Positions 25,804 through 34,760 of a stretch of 52,928 nt of DNA are shown here, piece after piece; position 1 is the stretch's first letter; every line of letters begins with the position of its first letter. The stretch comes from an uncultured Saprospiraceae bacterium (GTDB lineage: Bacteria > Bacteroidota > Bacteroidia > Chitinophagales > Saprospiraceae). The stretch lies in contig CALFWZ010000091.1 of assembly GCA_937928405.1 (NCBI GenBank), forward strand, positions 1 through 52,928, given 5' to 3'. The position numbers and the translations under genes are program-made. The notes under the pieces were generated by a model. The model did no database searches. It was not told the DNA's origin and saw only the letters and a program-made list of their open reading frames with translations.

Positions 25804-26646
25804 TTATCCAAGTTCTATATGCTTGAAGTCGGTAACGGTTAATTTGTCGTTAACTGACTTAAGATACGTAGCTACGGATTCTTTGTTTCCTTTGACATAA
25901 TCCTGATTGAGTAAGGTTCTTTCACGGTAGAACTTGTTTAGCTTACCCATTGCAATTTTTTCTAGAATTGCTTCTGGCTTACCTTCTTGACGTGCTTGTT
26001 CTTTTCCGATCTCGATCTCTTTCTCTACGATAGAAGGGTCAACTTGGTCCTTGTCTAAGGCAATAGGTCGCATCGCAGCAATCTGCATGGCAACATTTTT
26101 ACCTGGCTCAATATATTCTGGACCTTCTAGGTTAACGGCTACAATTACTCCAGCACGGTGTCCCATGTGGATATAAGGAAGTACCTGACCTTCACCGGCC
26201 GAAGTTTGAATCTTAGCATATTTACTAATCTCCAATTTTTCTCCAATGACACCAGTTTGCTCAACTACCTTCTCTCCGATGGTTAATTTATCATCGAAAG
26301 ATAGAGCGAGTAAATCCTCTGTAGAATCCGGTAAGTTTTTAAGTGCGATGTCTGCAATTTGATCAGCAAAGGCCACAAAGTCTTCGTTTTTAGCCACAAA
26401 GTCTGTTTCACAACCTAGTCTAACCACGATACCGTTATTACGATTATGGGAAGTCTTGGCGATAACTACACCTTCTTTTGCATCTCGGTCTGCCCGCTTC
26501 TCGGTCAATTTCTGACCCTTTTTACGCAAGTTTTCCATTGCCAGATCAAAATCACCGTTCGCTTCGACGAGTGCTTTTTTACAGTCCATCATTCCGGCAC
26601 CAGTAAGGTCCCGTAATTTTTTTACATCAGCAGCTGATATTTTCAC
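25804..26646 (-). CDS. tsf: translation elongation factor Ts
   Basis: Guanine-nucleotide exchange factor for EF-Tu. The 280-residue product begins MKISAADVKKLRDLTGAGMM with the family signature DCKKAL and RKKGQKLTEKRADRDAKEGV. The core motif NNGIVVRLGCETDFVAKNEDF is also present. It follows rpsB by 94 bp, the conserved rpsB-tsf order, and is followed by a terminator. Confidence 0.97.
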   Translation of the reverse strand: MKISAADVKKLRDLTGAGMMDCKKALVEANGDFDLAMENLRKKGQKLTEKRADRDAKEGVVIAKTSHNRNNGIVVRLGCETDFVAKNEDFVAFADQIADIALKNLPDSTEDLLALSFDDKLTIGEKVVEQTGVIGEKLEISKYAKIQTSAGEGQVLPYIHMGHRAGVIVAVNLEGPEYIEPGKNVAMQIAAMRPIALDKDQVDPSIVEKEIEIGKEQARQEGKPEAILEKIAMGKLNKFYRERTLLNQDYVKGNKESVATYLKSVNDKLTVTDFKHIELG

Positions 26647-26740
26647 TTCTTAAATGTTTTTAAATTTTTAAAATAATGATTTACATAAGACATAACGCAG
26701 AAACAATTACTAGAGTTTCTTTTGCTATACTCTTGACTAT

Positions 26741-27469
26741 TTATTGCTTAGCCTCAGCCGCTTTTTTCTCGTTCTTCTTAGAGTTGCGTTCTTTCAAACC
26801 TTCACGGATGGCATCCACGATTGTGTTGGTAATAATCGTAATAGATTTAGAAGCATCGTCATTAGCAGGAATCGGGAAATCCACCATGTTTGGATCAGAA
26901 TTGGTATCCACCATAGCGATGGTACGCATTCCTAATTTTTTGGCTTCGGCCAGTGCGATATGCTCGTGGCTGATGTCAATGATAAAGATAGCGCCTGGAA
27001 TTCTGTTCAAGTTTGCGATACCACCGAGTACTTTTTCCAATTTGTTACGCTCACGGGTTAAGGTAAGACGCTCTTTCTTGGTAACACTCGTTACATTGGT
27101 ATCCGCCAACATTTTATCAATGTTGTTCATCTTCTTAACAGACTTCTTGATCGTCGCAAAGTTAGTCATCATACCTCCCAACCAACGTTCGGTAACGAAA
27201 GGCATTTCGACACTACGTGCCGCTTTTGCTACGATTTCCCGAGCTTGCTTTTTGGTAGCAACGAAGAGGATTTTACGACCAGAACGAGCAATCTGACGAG
27301 CAGCACTAGCTGCTTGGTCCAATGTTTCCATGGTTCGGTTAAGGTCAATAATGTGGATACCTTTGCGCTCCATAAAGATGTAGGGCTGCATTTTAGGATT
27401 CCACTTTTTCTTCAGGTGGCCGAAGTGAACACCTGCATCTAATAATTCTTTATATGTGGGCTGTGCCAT
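26741..27469 (-). CDS. rpsB: 30S ribosomal protein S2
   Basis: A 242-residue small-subunit protein. Characteristic segments are LLDAGVHFGHLKKKWNPKM, IFMERKGIHIIDLNRTM, RWLGGMMTNFATIKKSV and PANDDASKSI. The Lys/Ala-rich tail (NSKKNEKKAAEAKQ) is typical for Bacteroidota. It is the third gene of the rplM-rpsI-rpsB-tsf cluster, separated from rpsI by 61 bp. Confidence 0.98.
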   Translation of the reverse strand: MAQPTYKELLDAGVHFGHLKKKWNPKMQPYIFMERKGIHIIDLNRTMETLDQAASAARQIARSGRKILFVATKKQAREIVAKAARSVEMPFVTERWLGGMMTNFATIKKSVKKMNNIDKMLADTNVTSVTKKERLTLTRERNKLEKVLGGIANLNRIPGAIFIIDISHEHIALAEAKKLGMRTIAMVDTNSDPNMVDFPIPANDDASKSITIITNTIVDAIREGLKERNSKKNEKKAAEAKQ

Positions 27470-27530
27470 TTTATTTTATAAGATTTGGATTAAAAAATAA
27501 CGTAAAAGAAAAAACCAGTTGGTTGAGCGA

Positions 27531-27917
27531 TTAACGCTTAGAGAACTGGAAGCTCTTTCTCGCCTTAGGCTTACCGTATTTTTTACGTTCAACAATACGC
27601 GCATCTCTACGCAAGTATTTACGGTCTTTAAGCGGCTTACGAAATTCTTCGTTCAATTTCACCAGTGCTCTGGAGATGGCCATACGTACCGCTTCGGCTT
27701 GACCTTTAAAGCCACCACCGTTTACGTTTACGTTAAGATCATAAATGTTTTCAGCTTCTACTGTACGAAAAGGATCCGTGATAGTAGCCTGAATGTGAAT
27801 CTGGGGAAAATACTCTTTGTAATCTTTGCCGTTGATTTTGATGTTGCCATCACCTTTTGTAAGGTAAACGCGGGCAATAGAAGCTTTTCTTCTCCCAATC
27901 GCATTAATCATTTCCAT
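27531..27917 (-). CDS. rpsI: 30S ribosomal protein S9
   Basis: A 128-residue protein with the S9 signatures GRRKASIARVYLTKGDG, GGGFKGQAEAVRMAISRALV and the C-terminal KPKARKSFQFSKR that reaches the P-site tRNA. It starts 3 bp after rplM and is translationally linked to it. Confidence 0.98.
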   Translation of the reverse strand: MEMINAIGRRKASIARVYLTKGDGNIKINGKDYKEYFPQIHIQATITDPFRTVEAENIYDLNVNVNGGGFKGQAEAVRMAISRALVKLNEEFRKPLKDRKYLRRDARIVERKKYGKPKARKSFQFSKR

Positions 27918-27920
27918 GAA

Positions 27921-28364
27921 TTAAAATTTTAATGGTTCAGGTTTTTGTGCCTCGTGACCGTGTTCGGCTCCTTCGTACACATATAATTTTTTAAACATTG
28001 CGCGGCCTAATTTTGTCTTAGGCAACATTCCACGAACGGCGTTTTCAATAACGGCGTGTGGTTTTTTCGCAGCTAGCTCCTTAGCAGTGGTACTTTTTTG
28101 ACCACCAGGATAAAGAGAATAAGAAAGGTAAGTTTTCTGGTCCCATTTGTTTCCAGTAAATCTGATCTTATCCGCATTGATAATGATGACATTATCACCA
28201 CAATCTACGTGTGGAGTATAGCTTGGCTTGTGTTTTCCACGTAAAACGTGGGCAATCTGAGAGGCAATACGACCTACTACTTGATTTTCCGCATCTACGA
28301 TAAACCACTTGCGTACCACTTCTTCTTTCTTGGCCGACTTGGTTTTGTAACTTAATGTATTCAC
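27921..28364 (-). CDS. rplM: 50S ribosomal protein L13
   Basis: A 147-residue large-subunit protein. Recognisable segments are [40 protein letters not shown] and [21 protein letters not shown]. It is the first gene of the translation operon. A well-formed promoter sits about 80 bp upstream (28444-28475). Confidence 0.98.
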   Translation of the reverse strand: MNTLSYKTKSAKKEEVVRKWFIVDAENQVVGRIASQIAHVLRGKHKPSYTPHVDCGDNVIIINADKIRFTGNKWDQKTYLSYSLYPGGQKSTTAKELAAKKPHAVIENAVRGMLPKTKLGRAMFKKLYVYEGAEHGHEAQKPEPLKF

Positions 28365-28443
28365 TTTTATATTTTTTTGTGAAAATTATAGAAAAAAGAC
28401 TGTCCAGAATAGACGTAAAAACGCCTTCTTTTCAATCGGTGTG

Positions 28444-28475
28444 CAAAGTTAGTACTCTTTATTTCAAAAAACAAG
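28444..28475 (-). promoter_or_regulatory. promoter of the rplM-rpsI-rpsB-tsf operon
   Basis: On the minus strand CTTG (plus 28472-28475), exactly 20 bp, then TAACTTTG (plus 28444-28451) followed by CAC. This is a full -7 match and 3/4 at -33 to the Bacteroidetes consensus. The leader would be about 70 nt. Confidence 0.65.
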
Positions 28476-28752
28476 GATTTTTGACAAAAGATGAAAAAAG
28501 TGATTCATAATCAATTGATAATCAGTCTAATTTTCGCACATTTTTTTTCATGGGTTGATTTTTTATCGTTTTTTGAAGTCTTTTCCTGATTTTCGCTTTT
28601 CAATTTTTCCCACTTGATTAAAAATACTATTCGTAAAATAGTCCGCTTGGGGTATTTTCTATTGTCAAAAGAATGCCTAATTTTATTTTTCAAACCAGAG
28701 CTTGTCCAAATTTTCATGATTGTGCGAAATTGAGAAAATTTTATACTGAATG
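28476..28752. other. AT-rich intergenic stretch without a convincing gene
   Basis: Between the rplM promoter and the hairpin-rich repeat I see no credible gene. A 68-codon minus-strand ORF (28511-28717) is Lys/Ile-rich and lacks motifs; it looks like chance in AT-rich DNA. Confidence 0.5.
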
Positions 28753-28868
28753 AGGCATGAAGGAGTGTAAACTCCTGAACCGCAAAGCGGACGGGAGGCT
28801 AAGCGATGCTGTAGCATCGGTGAGGCTTTTTAACCCTGCCCGATTTGACGATCAGTCAGGCGGGAAAA
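28753..28868. repeat. hairpin-dense, REP-like intergenic element
   Basis: Four short inverted repeats in a row: AGGAGT-GTAA-ACTCCT (28761-28776), CCGC-AAA-GCGG (28780-28790), CGATGCT-GT-AGCATCG (28804-28819), and an imperfect CCCTGCC..GGCGGG pair (about 28834-28864). GAGGC occurs three times among them. The stretch is more GC-rich than its surroundings. It resembles a REP/BIME-type dispersed element; genome copy number cannot be judged here. Confidence 0.65.
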
Positions 28869-29006
28869 TACAGTATGAAATTTGCCAATTGCAGCCAATT
28901 AATGGAAGTTTATACAAGCTCTTAGCTGGCCCCCACAATCACTTCCAAATTATTGCCAGCGGTGCATAACCCCCAATATTTTCCACCACATTTATGTATT
29001 CCCTTG

Positions 29007-29762
29007 ATGAATAAAGAAGCGTTTATACCCGAAATTTTTGTTTATTGTGATCGTTGGTGCGAACACTGTCCATTTACCACTCGATGTGAGGTTTTTAATC
29101 CTGCGGATCAAGAAAGAGATTGGTCAAAAATGGACGCTGATGACTTTATCCAAGAAGTTACCGCTACTTTCGAGAAGACCATGAGCCTGCTGAAGCAGGA
29201 GGCTGATGCCAACGGGATCAACTGGAACCAACTAGTGGCCGATGCTAAAGAAGTAGAAATCGAGTACCCCATTCTACCCACAGACCATGAAGAAATTATT
29301 GCCTTAGCAGGAGATTACCGGCGCCAGGTGACAAAGTGGTTATTGGAATGTTCAAAAGAAATTGAGACGATTACCCAAACGCATGCACGAAGTTTTGAGC
29401 TAGGTATTGAGCTAGCAGAAAAAAATAATTCCCAATTTGTAAATGCCTTGGAAGTCATTCAATGGTACCACGCCTTAATCGAAGCCAAACTCCGACGTGC
29501 AATAAGTGGATTAAATAGCAGTTTTGAAGAAGAGCAGGATGACTTTTCCCAAAGCCATGCGAATGGCTGCGCTAAAATTACGATGCTTTTTGTAAAGAAA
29601 AGTATGCGTGCTTGGGAACAAATAAGCGCAGAAATGGTCGACCAGGAAGATAACATACTGGATCATTTGGCTGCTTTGAGTCGATTGAGTGGAAAAATTC
29701 AAAAAATATTTCCAGCACATGAGGCATTTATTCGTCCGGGCTTTGATACCTTTATACTCTAA
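29007..29762 (+). CDS. unknown protein with N-terminal Cys cluster
   Basis: A 251-residue soluble protein that I do not recognise. Near the N-terminus is YCDRWCEHCPFTTRCEVF, a CxxxCxxCxxxxxC arrangement that could bind zinc or an Fe-S cluster. The rest is helical and acidic, with no membrane segment. The ATG at 29007 is preferred; an in-frame start at 28953 would add 18 non-conserved residues. It lies 97 bp before fni on the same strand, but linkage to isoprenoid synthesis is not shown. Confidence 0.75.
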   Translation: MNKEAFIPEIFVYCDRWCEHCPFTTRCEVFNPADQERDWSKMDADDFIQEVTATFEKTMSLLKQEADANGINWNQLVADAKEVEIEYPILPTDHEEIIALAGDYRRQVTKWLLECSKEIETITQTHARSFELGIELAEKNNSQFVNALEVIQWYHALIEAKLRRAISGLNSSFEEEQDDFSQSHANGCAKITMLFVKKSMRAWEQISAEMVDQEDNILDHLAALSRLSGKIQKIFPAHEAFIRPGFDTFIL

Positions 29763-29859
29763 ACCTTTTACAAAGGCTGCTGTTTTTAATTCATGAGAAT
29801 AGATTAGTCTACTCAAAGTCTTATTTCAACAAACATCAGGTCTGGTATCTAGTTATTAT

Positions 29860-30915
29860 ATGAATTTAAAGAAACAGCGTATTTTACCTCAGGATGAAGA
29901 TCCAAATGCGACAAGCCGTAAACGCGATCATATCGAACTGGCTTTTCGATCGCAGATCGGAACGGATGCCTTAGATCCTCGGTTCTACTACGAACCATTA
30001 TTAGCAGCACATCCCAGTGATGCCACTCAACCCATTTTTTTTTTAGAAAAAGAATTAAAGAATCCGATTTGGGTTTCTTCTATGACTGGAGGAACTGAGC
30101 TAGCTCGAACCATTAATCATAATCTGGCCAGAGCTTGTAAAGATTTTGGAATGGGGATGGGCCTTGGATCTTGTCGAGGATTATTGAATAGTGATGAGTT
30201 TTTGAAAGATTTTGATATTCGCGCTATTATGGGCAATGATTTACCTTTATATGCCAATTTGGGAATTGCGCAGCTCGAACAACTATTAATGAGTGGTCAG
30301 ACAGAGCAGATTTTTAGAATGATGGATAAGCTGCAAGCAGATGGCTTAATCATTCATGTAAATCCACTCCAAGAATGGCTACAACCAGAAGGAGATCGCT
30401 TTACACAGCCCCCTTTACAAACCATCGAAGAATATTTAAACATTACCGATCGGCCGGTTATCGTAAAAGAAGTAGGGCAAGGAATGGGATACGCTAGTAT
30501 GAAGGCGCTATTTCAACTTCCGCTCGCAGCGGTTGATTTTGCGGCTAGTGGAGGTACTAATTTTGCGATGTTAGAACTTCTTCGAAGTAACCCTGAAAAG
30601 AAAAACATCTACGAAGCCCTTGCCAGAGTTGGACACAGTGCCAAGGAGATGGTCTCAATGGTCAATAAAATAAAAGATGAACTAGGTGAAAAAATGGTTT
30701 GTGGGGAAGTAATTATTTCTGGTGGAGTAAAGAACTTTCTCGATGGCTATTATTTAATTAATAAATTAAATCTATCTTGTGTGTACGGACAGGCATCTGG
30801 CTTTCTTAAATACGCAAGAGGCGATTATCAGGAATTGTACGATTACGTTCAGTCTCAGGTAGATGGACTTGCCCTGGCTAAAGCCTTTTTGAAGGTAAAA
30901 ATGAGTGAAATATGA
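29860..30915 (+). CDS. fni: type 2 isopentenyl-diphosphate delta-isomerase
   Basis: FMN-dependent interconversion of IPP and DMAPP; the type 2 enzyme needs reduced flavin and Mg2+. The 351-residue product shows RKRDHIELAF at the N-terminus, WVSSMTGGTE, GMGLGSCRGLL, HVNPLQEWLQPEGDRF, VIVKEVGQGM and VDFAASGGTNF, all family hallmarks. Its TGA overlaps the ATG of the HMG-CoA reductase gene, so both are translated from one mRNA. Confidence 0.95.
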   Translation: MNLKKQRILPQDEDPNATSRKRDHIELAFRSQIGTDALDPRFYYEPLLAAHPSDATQPIFFLEKELKNPIWVSSMTGGTELARTINHNLARACKDFGMGMGLGSCRGLLNSDEFLKDFDIRAIMGNDLPLYANLGIAQLEQLLMSGQTEQIFRMMDKLQADGLIIHVNPLQEWLQPEGDRFTQPPLQTIEEYLNITDRPVIVKEVGQGMGYASMKALFQLPLAAVDFAASGGTNFAMLELLRSNPEKKNIYEALARVGHSAKEMVSMVNKIKDELGEKMVCGEVIISGGVKNFLDGYYLINKLNLSCVYGQASGFLKYARGDYQELYDYVQSQVDGLALAKAFLKVKMSEI

Positions 30916-32255
30916 AAAAGTCCATTTCTGGGTTTTCTAAACTATCTAAAAGAAAAAAACTCCGCTGGATTGTCGAGAATTTTTTCAAAGATCCTGAGAG
31001 CGTCATGCGGGAATTGATGAGCTATTGGCATAGTAATGAGGATCAACAAAAAATTCTTGATGGATTCAGTGAAAACACTATCAGCAATTACTATCTTCCT
31101 TATGGAGTAGCTCCCAACTTTATTATCAATGGTAAAACCTATTGTGTACCCATGGTTACAGAGGAAAGCTCCGTAGTTGCTGCTGCATCTAGTGCTGCTA
31201 AATACTGGTCGGTAAGAGGAGGTTTTACCGCGACGGTTCTAAGTACCAAAAAAGTAGGACAGGTTCATTTTACTTGGTCAGGCAATTATCAACGGCTACA
31301 GCAGATTTTTAGCGAGCTAAAAGAAAGACTGCGGAAAGATGTCGAACACATTACCCACAATATGCAAAAACGAGGTGGTGGAATTCTAGACATAAGACTA
31401 CTCGACATGCGACATCTGGATGATGATTATTATCAACTGAAAGTGGATTTCGAAACTTGTGATTCGATGGGCGCCAATTTCATTAATTCCGTTCTGGAAA
31501 CTTTTGGCCAAACACTAAAAGACTTTTTACATAAACATCCAGATATTCCAGAAAACGAAAAAGACTTGGAAGTGATCATGTCTATCCTTTCCAATTATAC
31601 ACCAGAATGTTTAGTGCGATGTAGTGTTACCTGTCCCATCAGCGATTTAGGGAATTTTTCGGAGGAGATGGATGCGAATGCTTTCGCTCATAAATTTTGC
31701 CGAGCGATCAAAATTGCTCGGGTAGATGCTTACCGCGCGGCGACCCACAACAAAGGAATTTTTAATGGAGTAGATGCCGTTGTTATGGCAACGGCCAACG
31801 ACTTTAGAGCGGTTGAAGCCTGTGGACATACCTACGCAGCTCGTGACGGACAATATAGAAGTTTGAGTTATTGTACGATAGAAAATGGTGTTTTTAAATT
31901 CTGGTTGGATCTTCCGTTAGCATTAGGTACCGTAGGAGGGCTTACCAAGCTACATCCAATGGCTCGTCGCTCATTGGAATTATTGGGTAATCCATCAGCG
32001 CAGGAATTAATGAAAATAGTAGTGGCGACTGGACTGGCTCAAAATTTTGCGGCGATTAGGTCATTGGTTACTACAGGTATTCAGCAAGGCCATATGAAAA
32101 TGCATTTGTTGAATATTCTCAACCATCTCGGTGCGACAGAACAGGAAAAGAAAACATCCACTATTTATTTTGAAGACAAGGTGGTTTCCTTTACAGCAGT
32201 ACAACAGTATCTGGATGGGTTACGCACCAAGGAAAAATCCGTCAGTAGTAAGTAG
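30912..32255 (+). CDS. mvaA: hydroxymethylglutaryl-CoA reductase, class II-like
   Basis: Reduces HMG-CoA to mevalonate, the committed step of the mevalonate pathway. At 447 residues it shows the catalytic Glu in VTEESSVVAAAS, the Lys region THNKGIFNGVDAVVMA, GTVGGLTKLHPMARRSLELL for cofactor and substrate binding, and the late His in GHMKMHLLNIL. These motifs fit class II enzymes rather than class I (which have GNVGGGTGL). No membrane anchor is present. It overlaps fni by 4 bp and is followed 46 bp later by a GHMP kinase. Confidence 0.93.
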   Translation: MKKSISGFSKLSKRKKLRWIVENFFKDPESVMRELMSYWHSNEDQQKILDGFSENTISNYYLPYGVAPNFIINGKTYCVPMVTEESSVVAAASSAAKYWSVRGGFTATVLSTKKVGQVHFTWSGNYQRLQQIFSELKERLRKDVEHITHNMQKRGGGILDIRLLDMRHLDDDYYQLKVDFETCDSMGANFINSVLETFGQTLKDFLHKHPDIPENEKDLEVIMSILSNYTPECLVRCSVTCPISDLGNFSEEMDANAFAHKFCRAIKIARVDAYRAATHNKGIFNGVDAVVMATANDFRAVEACGHTYAARDGQYRSLSYCTIENGVFKFWLDLPLALGTVGGLTKLHPMARRSLELLGNPSAQELMKIVVATGLAQNFAAIRSLVTTGIQQGHMKMHLLNILNHLGATEQEKKTSTIYFEDKVVSFTAVQQYLDGLRTKEKSVSSK

Positions 32256-32301
32256 ACTTTTTATAAACCCGTCTTTTTGATGCTAAAAATCATCGATCAA
32301 A

Positions 32302-33258
32302 TTGTTCATACACCCACCATCTTTTAGTGCCAATGGTAAATTATTACTTACTGGCGAATACTTTGTACTGGACGGCGCAGTAGCTTTAGCAGTACCTACT
32401 CGCCTTGGGCAAAAGATGGTAATACGAATAGCATCTCAGCAGACAAAAAACTTTATTTGGCGAAGCTTTGACAGCGATGGAACTTGTTGGTTTGAAGGTG
32501 AATTTTCTAAAGATGATTTTAATTCAAACCATGATAATGATCCTAGTATTGCTAAACGGTTGACCGAAATTTTAAATGCTGCGAGGGATTTAAATGCAGA
32601 GTTTATTAGTCGTTCTATCAATGAAGTTTCTAGTATTGAAACGAAACTGGATTTTCCAAGACAATGGGGACTCGGTACCAGCTCAACATTAATTGCGATG
32701 ATGGCTCAATGGGCGAAGGTCGATCCTTATCAATTATTGGCTGAAACTTTTGGCGGCTCTGGTTATGATTTGGCTTGTGCCGAGGCAGATCAGTCGTTGT
32801 TGTATCAGTTGCCAGGACCAGTTGTTAAGCCGGTCCGATTTTCTCCGAATTTTTCGGAACAGATTTTTTTTGTTTATTTAAATAAAAAACAAAACAGCCG
32901 AGAAGGAATATTGAATTATAGGAAAATTCAAAGACCGCTATCCCAAGAGATGGCAGAGATTAATATACTAACAGATGAGATGCTGCATTGTCAGACTCAG
33001 TCTGAATTTGCTAGAATCATGGCAGCACACGAGCAGGTAGTTAGTCAAACCTTAAAAATCGAACGAGCAAAAGATGTATATTTTTCTGATTTTCCTGGTG
33101 AAATTAAATCACTAGGCGCTTGGGGAGGAGACTTTGTGATGGTTACTAGTGATCGACCGATGGATTGGGTAGCGGGTTATTTTAGAGAAAAAGGAATGAG
33201 CGTTTTTAAAACATATAAAAATTTAATTAAAGAAGATGGCTTGGAAGTGGTACGATAG
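32302..33258 (+). CDS. GYDIA-type GHMP kinase (mevalonate kinase-like)
   Basis: A 318-residue GHMP-superfamily kinase probably acting on mevalonate or phosphomevalonate. NGKLLLTGEYFVLDGAVALA gives the N-terminal motif 1, WGLGTSSTLIAMMAQ the ATP-binding motif 2, and GGSGYDLACAEAD the GYDIA/GYDLA signature of the Bacteroidota subgroup. No ATG is available in frame before conserved sequence; TTG at 32302 is the likely start, because the stop at 32284-32286 limits any extension. The gene overlaps the next one by 23 bp. The order fni-HMGR-kinase supports a mevalonate role. Confidence 0.88.
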   Translation: MFIHPPSFSANGKLLLTGEYFVLDGAVALAVPTRLGQKMVIRIASQQTKNFIWRSFDSDGTCWFEGEFSKDDFNSNHDNDPSIAKRLTEILNAARDLNAEFISRSINEVSSIETKLDFPRQWGLGTSSTLIAMMAQWAKVDPYQLLAETFGGSGYDLACAEADQSLLYQLPGPVVKPVRFSPNFSEQIFFVYLNKKQNSREGILNYRKIQRPLSQEMAEINILTDEMLHCQTQSEFARIMAAHEQVVSQTLKIERAKDVYFSDFPGEIKSLGAWGGDFVMVTSDRPMDWVAGYFREKGMSVFKTYKNLIKEDGLEVVR

Positions 33259-33958
33259 TCAAATTACAAAGATTGAGCAAATGACGTCTACAACACGTCG
33301 GTTTTGGGTAGAAAAAAAACCGGAATGGGATTTTACTTTTCAGGCGGGTCAGTTTATTACCTTGGATTTGCCTATACATGAAAAACGGCTAAAGCGCTGG
33401 CGAAGCTACTCATTAGCTGGAAGTCCGACAGATACGGGAGATTTAGAATTATGTATTGTAAAATTGGAGGGTGGATTGGCCTCCGAATATTTATTTGAAG
33501 AAGCTAGCGTGGGTACTCCCATAAAGTTTAAAGGACCTGCAGGTGCTTTTACCTTATCCAAAAAAACAGCTACTAAATTGGTATTTATTTGTACAGGAAC
33601 TGGAATTGCGCCTTTTCGAAGTATGCTACGAGAGATGGCTGCAACCGAATGGAATCAGCCAGTTCACTTGATTTTTGGTACTCGTTTTGAGGAAGGAATA
33701 TTGTACAAAAAGGAAATGGAAGCGTTAGAAAAAGACTTCCCAAACTTTAAATATAGTATAGCACTTTCTAGAGAGACTACACCATACTCCCAGCAAGGAT
33801 ATGTACATCAAATTTATGAGCAAGCTTACGAGCAGGTTCACCAAGGAATTCACTTCTATATTTGTGGGTGGAGTAATATGGTAGATGAAGCGGTAAAGAA
33901 GCTAACGGAAGATATGGGGTATTCAAAAGAACAGGTACACTATGAATTATATGGATAG
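33236..33958 (+). CDS. ferredoxin/flavodoxin-NADP reductase-family flavoprotein
   Basis: A 240-residue FAD/NAD(P)-binding reductase. FAD motif RSYSLAGSP, the NAD(P) glycine loop FICTGTGIAPFRSML and the C-terminal YICGWSNMVDEAV with the terminal VHYELYG are typical of the FNR superfamily. There is no attached [2Fe-2S] domain. The start overlaps the end of the GHMP kinase gene, tying it to the isoprenoid operon. A role in supplying reduced flavin or electrons to type 2 IPP isomerase is possible but only inferred. Confidence 0.9.
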   Translation: MAWKWYDSQITKIEQMTSTTRRFWVEKKPEWDFTFQAGQFITLDLPIHEKRLKRWRSYSLAGSPTDTGDLELCIVKLEGGLASEYLFEEASVGTPIKFKGPAGAFTLSKKTATKLVFICTGTGIAPFRSMLREMAATEWNQPVHLIFGTRFEEGILYKKEMEALEKDFPNFKYSIALSRETTPYSQQGYVHQIYEQAYEQVHQGIHFYICGWSNMVDEAVKKLTEDMGYSKEQVHYELYG

Positions 33959-34019
33959 CATCGAGGCACCAAAAGAAATTCTGACGTTAAATTTACAACC
34001 AGATGGTTTCAAATTGTGT

Positions 34020-34027
34020 TAACTTTG
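34020..34027 (+). promoter_or_regulatory. -7 box upstream of the NifU-like gene
   Basis: TAACTTTG, a full match to TAnnTTTG, lies 60 bp before the start codon of the NifU-like gene. No clear TTTG is present 19-21 bp upstream, so this is a partial promoter call. Confidence 0.4.
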
Positions 34028-34087
34028 TATTCAAGATAGAATTTTTTAAAAAGAAGTTGTTTGACAGCTCAAAGAAAATAAGTAAAA

Positions 34088-34702
34088 ATGGAAGATACGA
34101 CCACTAAAAGTCCCGTGATGTTATATACGGAGCAAACGCCAAATCCGGAATCATTGAAGTTTGTTACCAATCGTATGCTTTATCGAGGTACCGCAGACTT
34201 TAGAGAAGAAGCGTTGGCGATTGAATGGTCTCCGATGGCTAAAGAGATTTTTGAATTGCCTTATGTCAAAGGCGTTTATATTAGCAATAATTTTGTCACA
34301 ATCACGAAGGAATTTAATTATGCTTGGGAAGACATTATGCTTCCTGCCAAAGAATTTATTAAGACTTATATCGTAGAAGAGAAGCCAATCATAAAAGATG
34401 GTTTTACGGAGGCGATGGAAAAAATTGAGGCAGAAAGAGGCGTATCCTATGATTATTCTGAAGAAGAAGTTGAAATTGTTGCTAAAATCAAAGAGCTGAT
34501 TGAAACCTACGTCAAACCAGCGGTAGAAATGGATGGTGGAAACATAGAATTTAAGTCATTTGATAAAGGTGTAGTAACCGTTATCCTGCAAGGCTCATGT
34601 AGTGGGTGTCCTTCTTCTACTGTGACGTTAAAGTCCGGAATTGAAGGAATGTTGAAAAGAATGGTCCCCGAAGTGACAGAAGTTAAGTCTGAAATGGGAT
34701 AA
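34088..34702 (+). CDS. NifU-like Fe-S cluster scaffold/carrier protein
   Basis: A 204-residue protein with an N-terminal Nfu-type domain (TEQTPNPESLKFVTNRMLY, residues about 14-32) and a C-terminal NifU domain. The cluster-binding CxxC is C171-S-G-C174 within GSCSGCPSSTVTLKSGIEGM. This two-domain layout is that of NFU1-like carriers that deliver [4Fe-4S] clusters. It is followed by a terminator. Confidence 0.93.
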   Translation: MEDTTTKSPVMLYTEQTPNPESLKFVTNRMLYRGTADFREEALAIEWSPMAKEIFELPYVKGVYISNNFVTITKEFNYAWEDIMLPAKEFIKTYIVEEKPIIKDGFTEAMEKIEAERGVSYDYSEEEVEIVAKIKELIETYVKPAVEMDGGNIEFKSFDKGVVTVILQGSCSGCPSSTVTLKSGIEGMLKRMVPEVTEVKSEMG

Positions 34703-34723
34703 AAAAAGAAAAATAATTTTTTT

Positions 34724-34760
34724 AAAAAGCTTGATAAAATACCATTTATCAGGCTTTTTT
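34724..34760 (+). terminator. rho-independent terminator after the NifU-like gene
   Basis: AAAAAGC-TTGATAAAAT pairs with ATTTATCA-GGCTTTTTT across a 3-nt loop, ending in a T6 run (34755-34760). Confidence 0.75.

Noticed and set aside
26676..27296. 206-codon plus-strand ORF opposite rpsB
   Set aside because: It is antisense to the well-supported S2 gene; its hydrophobic look reflects reverse-complement codon bias.
28511..28717. 68-codon minus-strand ORF in the rplM upstream region
   Set aside because: Low-complexity Lys/Ile/Asn composition, no motif, no promoter; best explained by AT-richness.
28757..28969. 70-codon plus-strand ORF
   Set aside because: It is translated from the hairpin-rich repeat and has no protein-like features.
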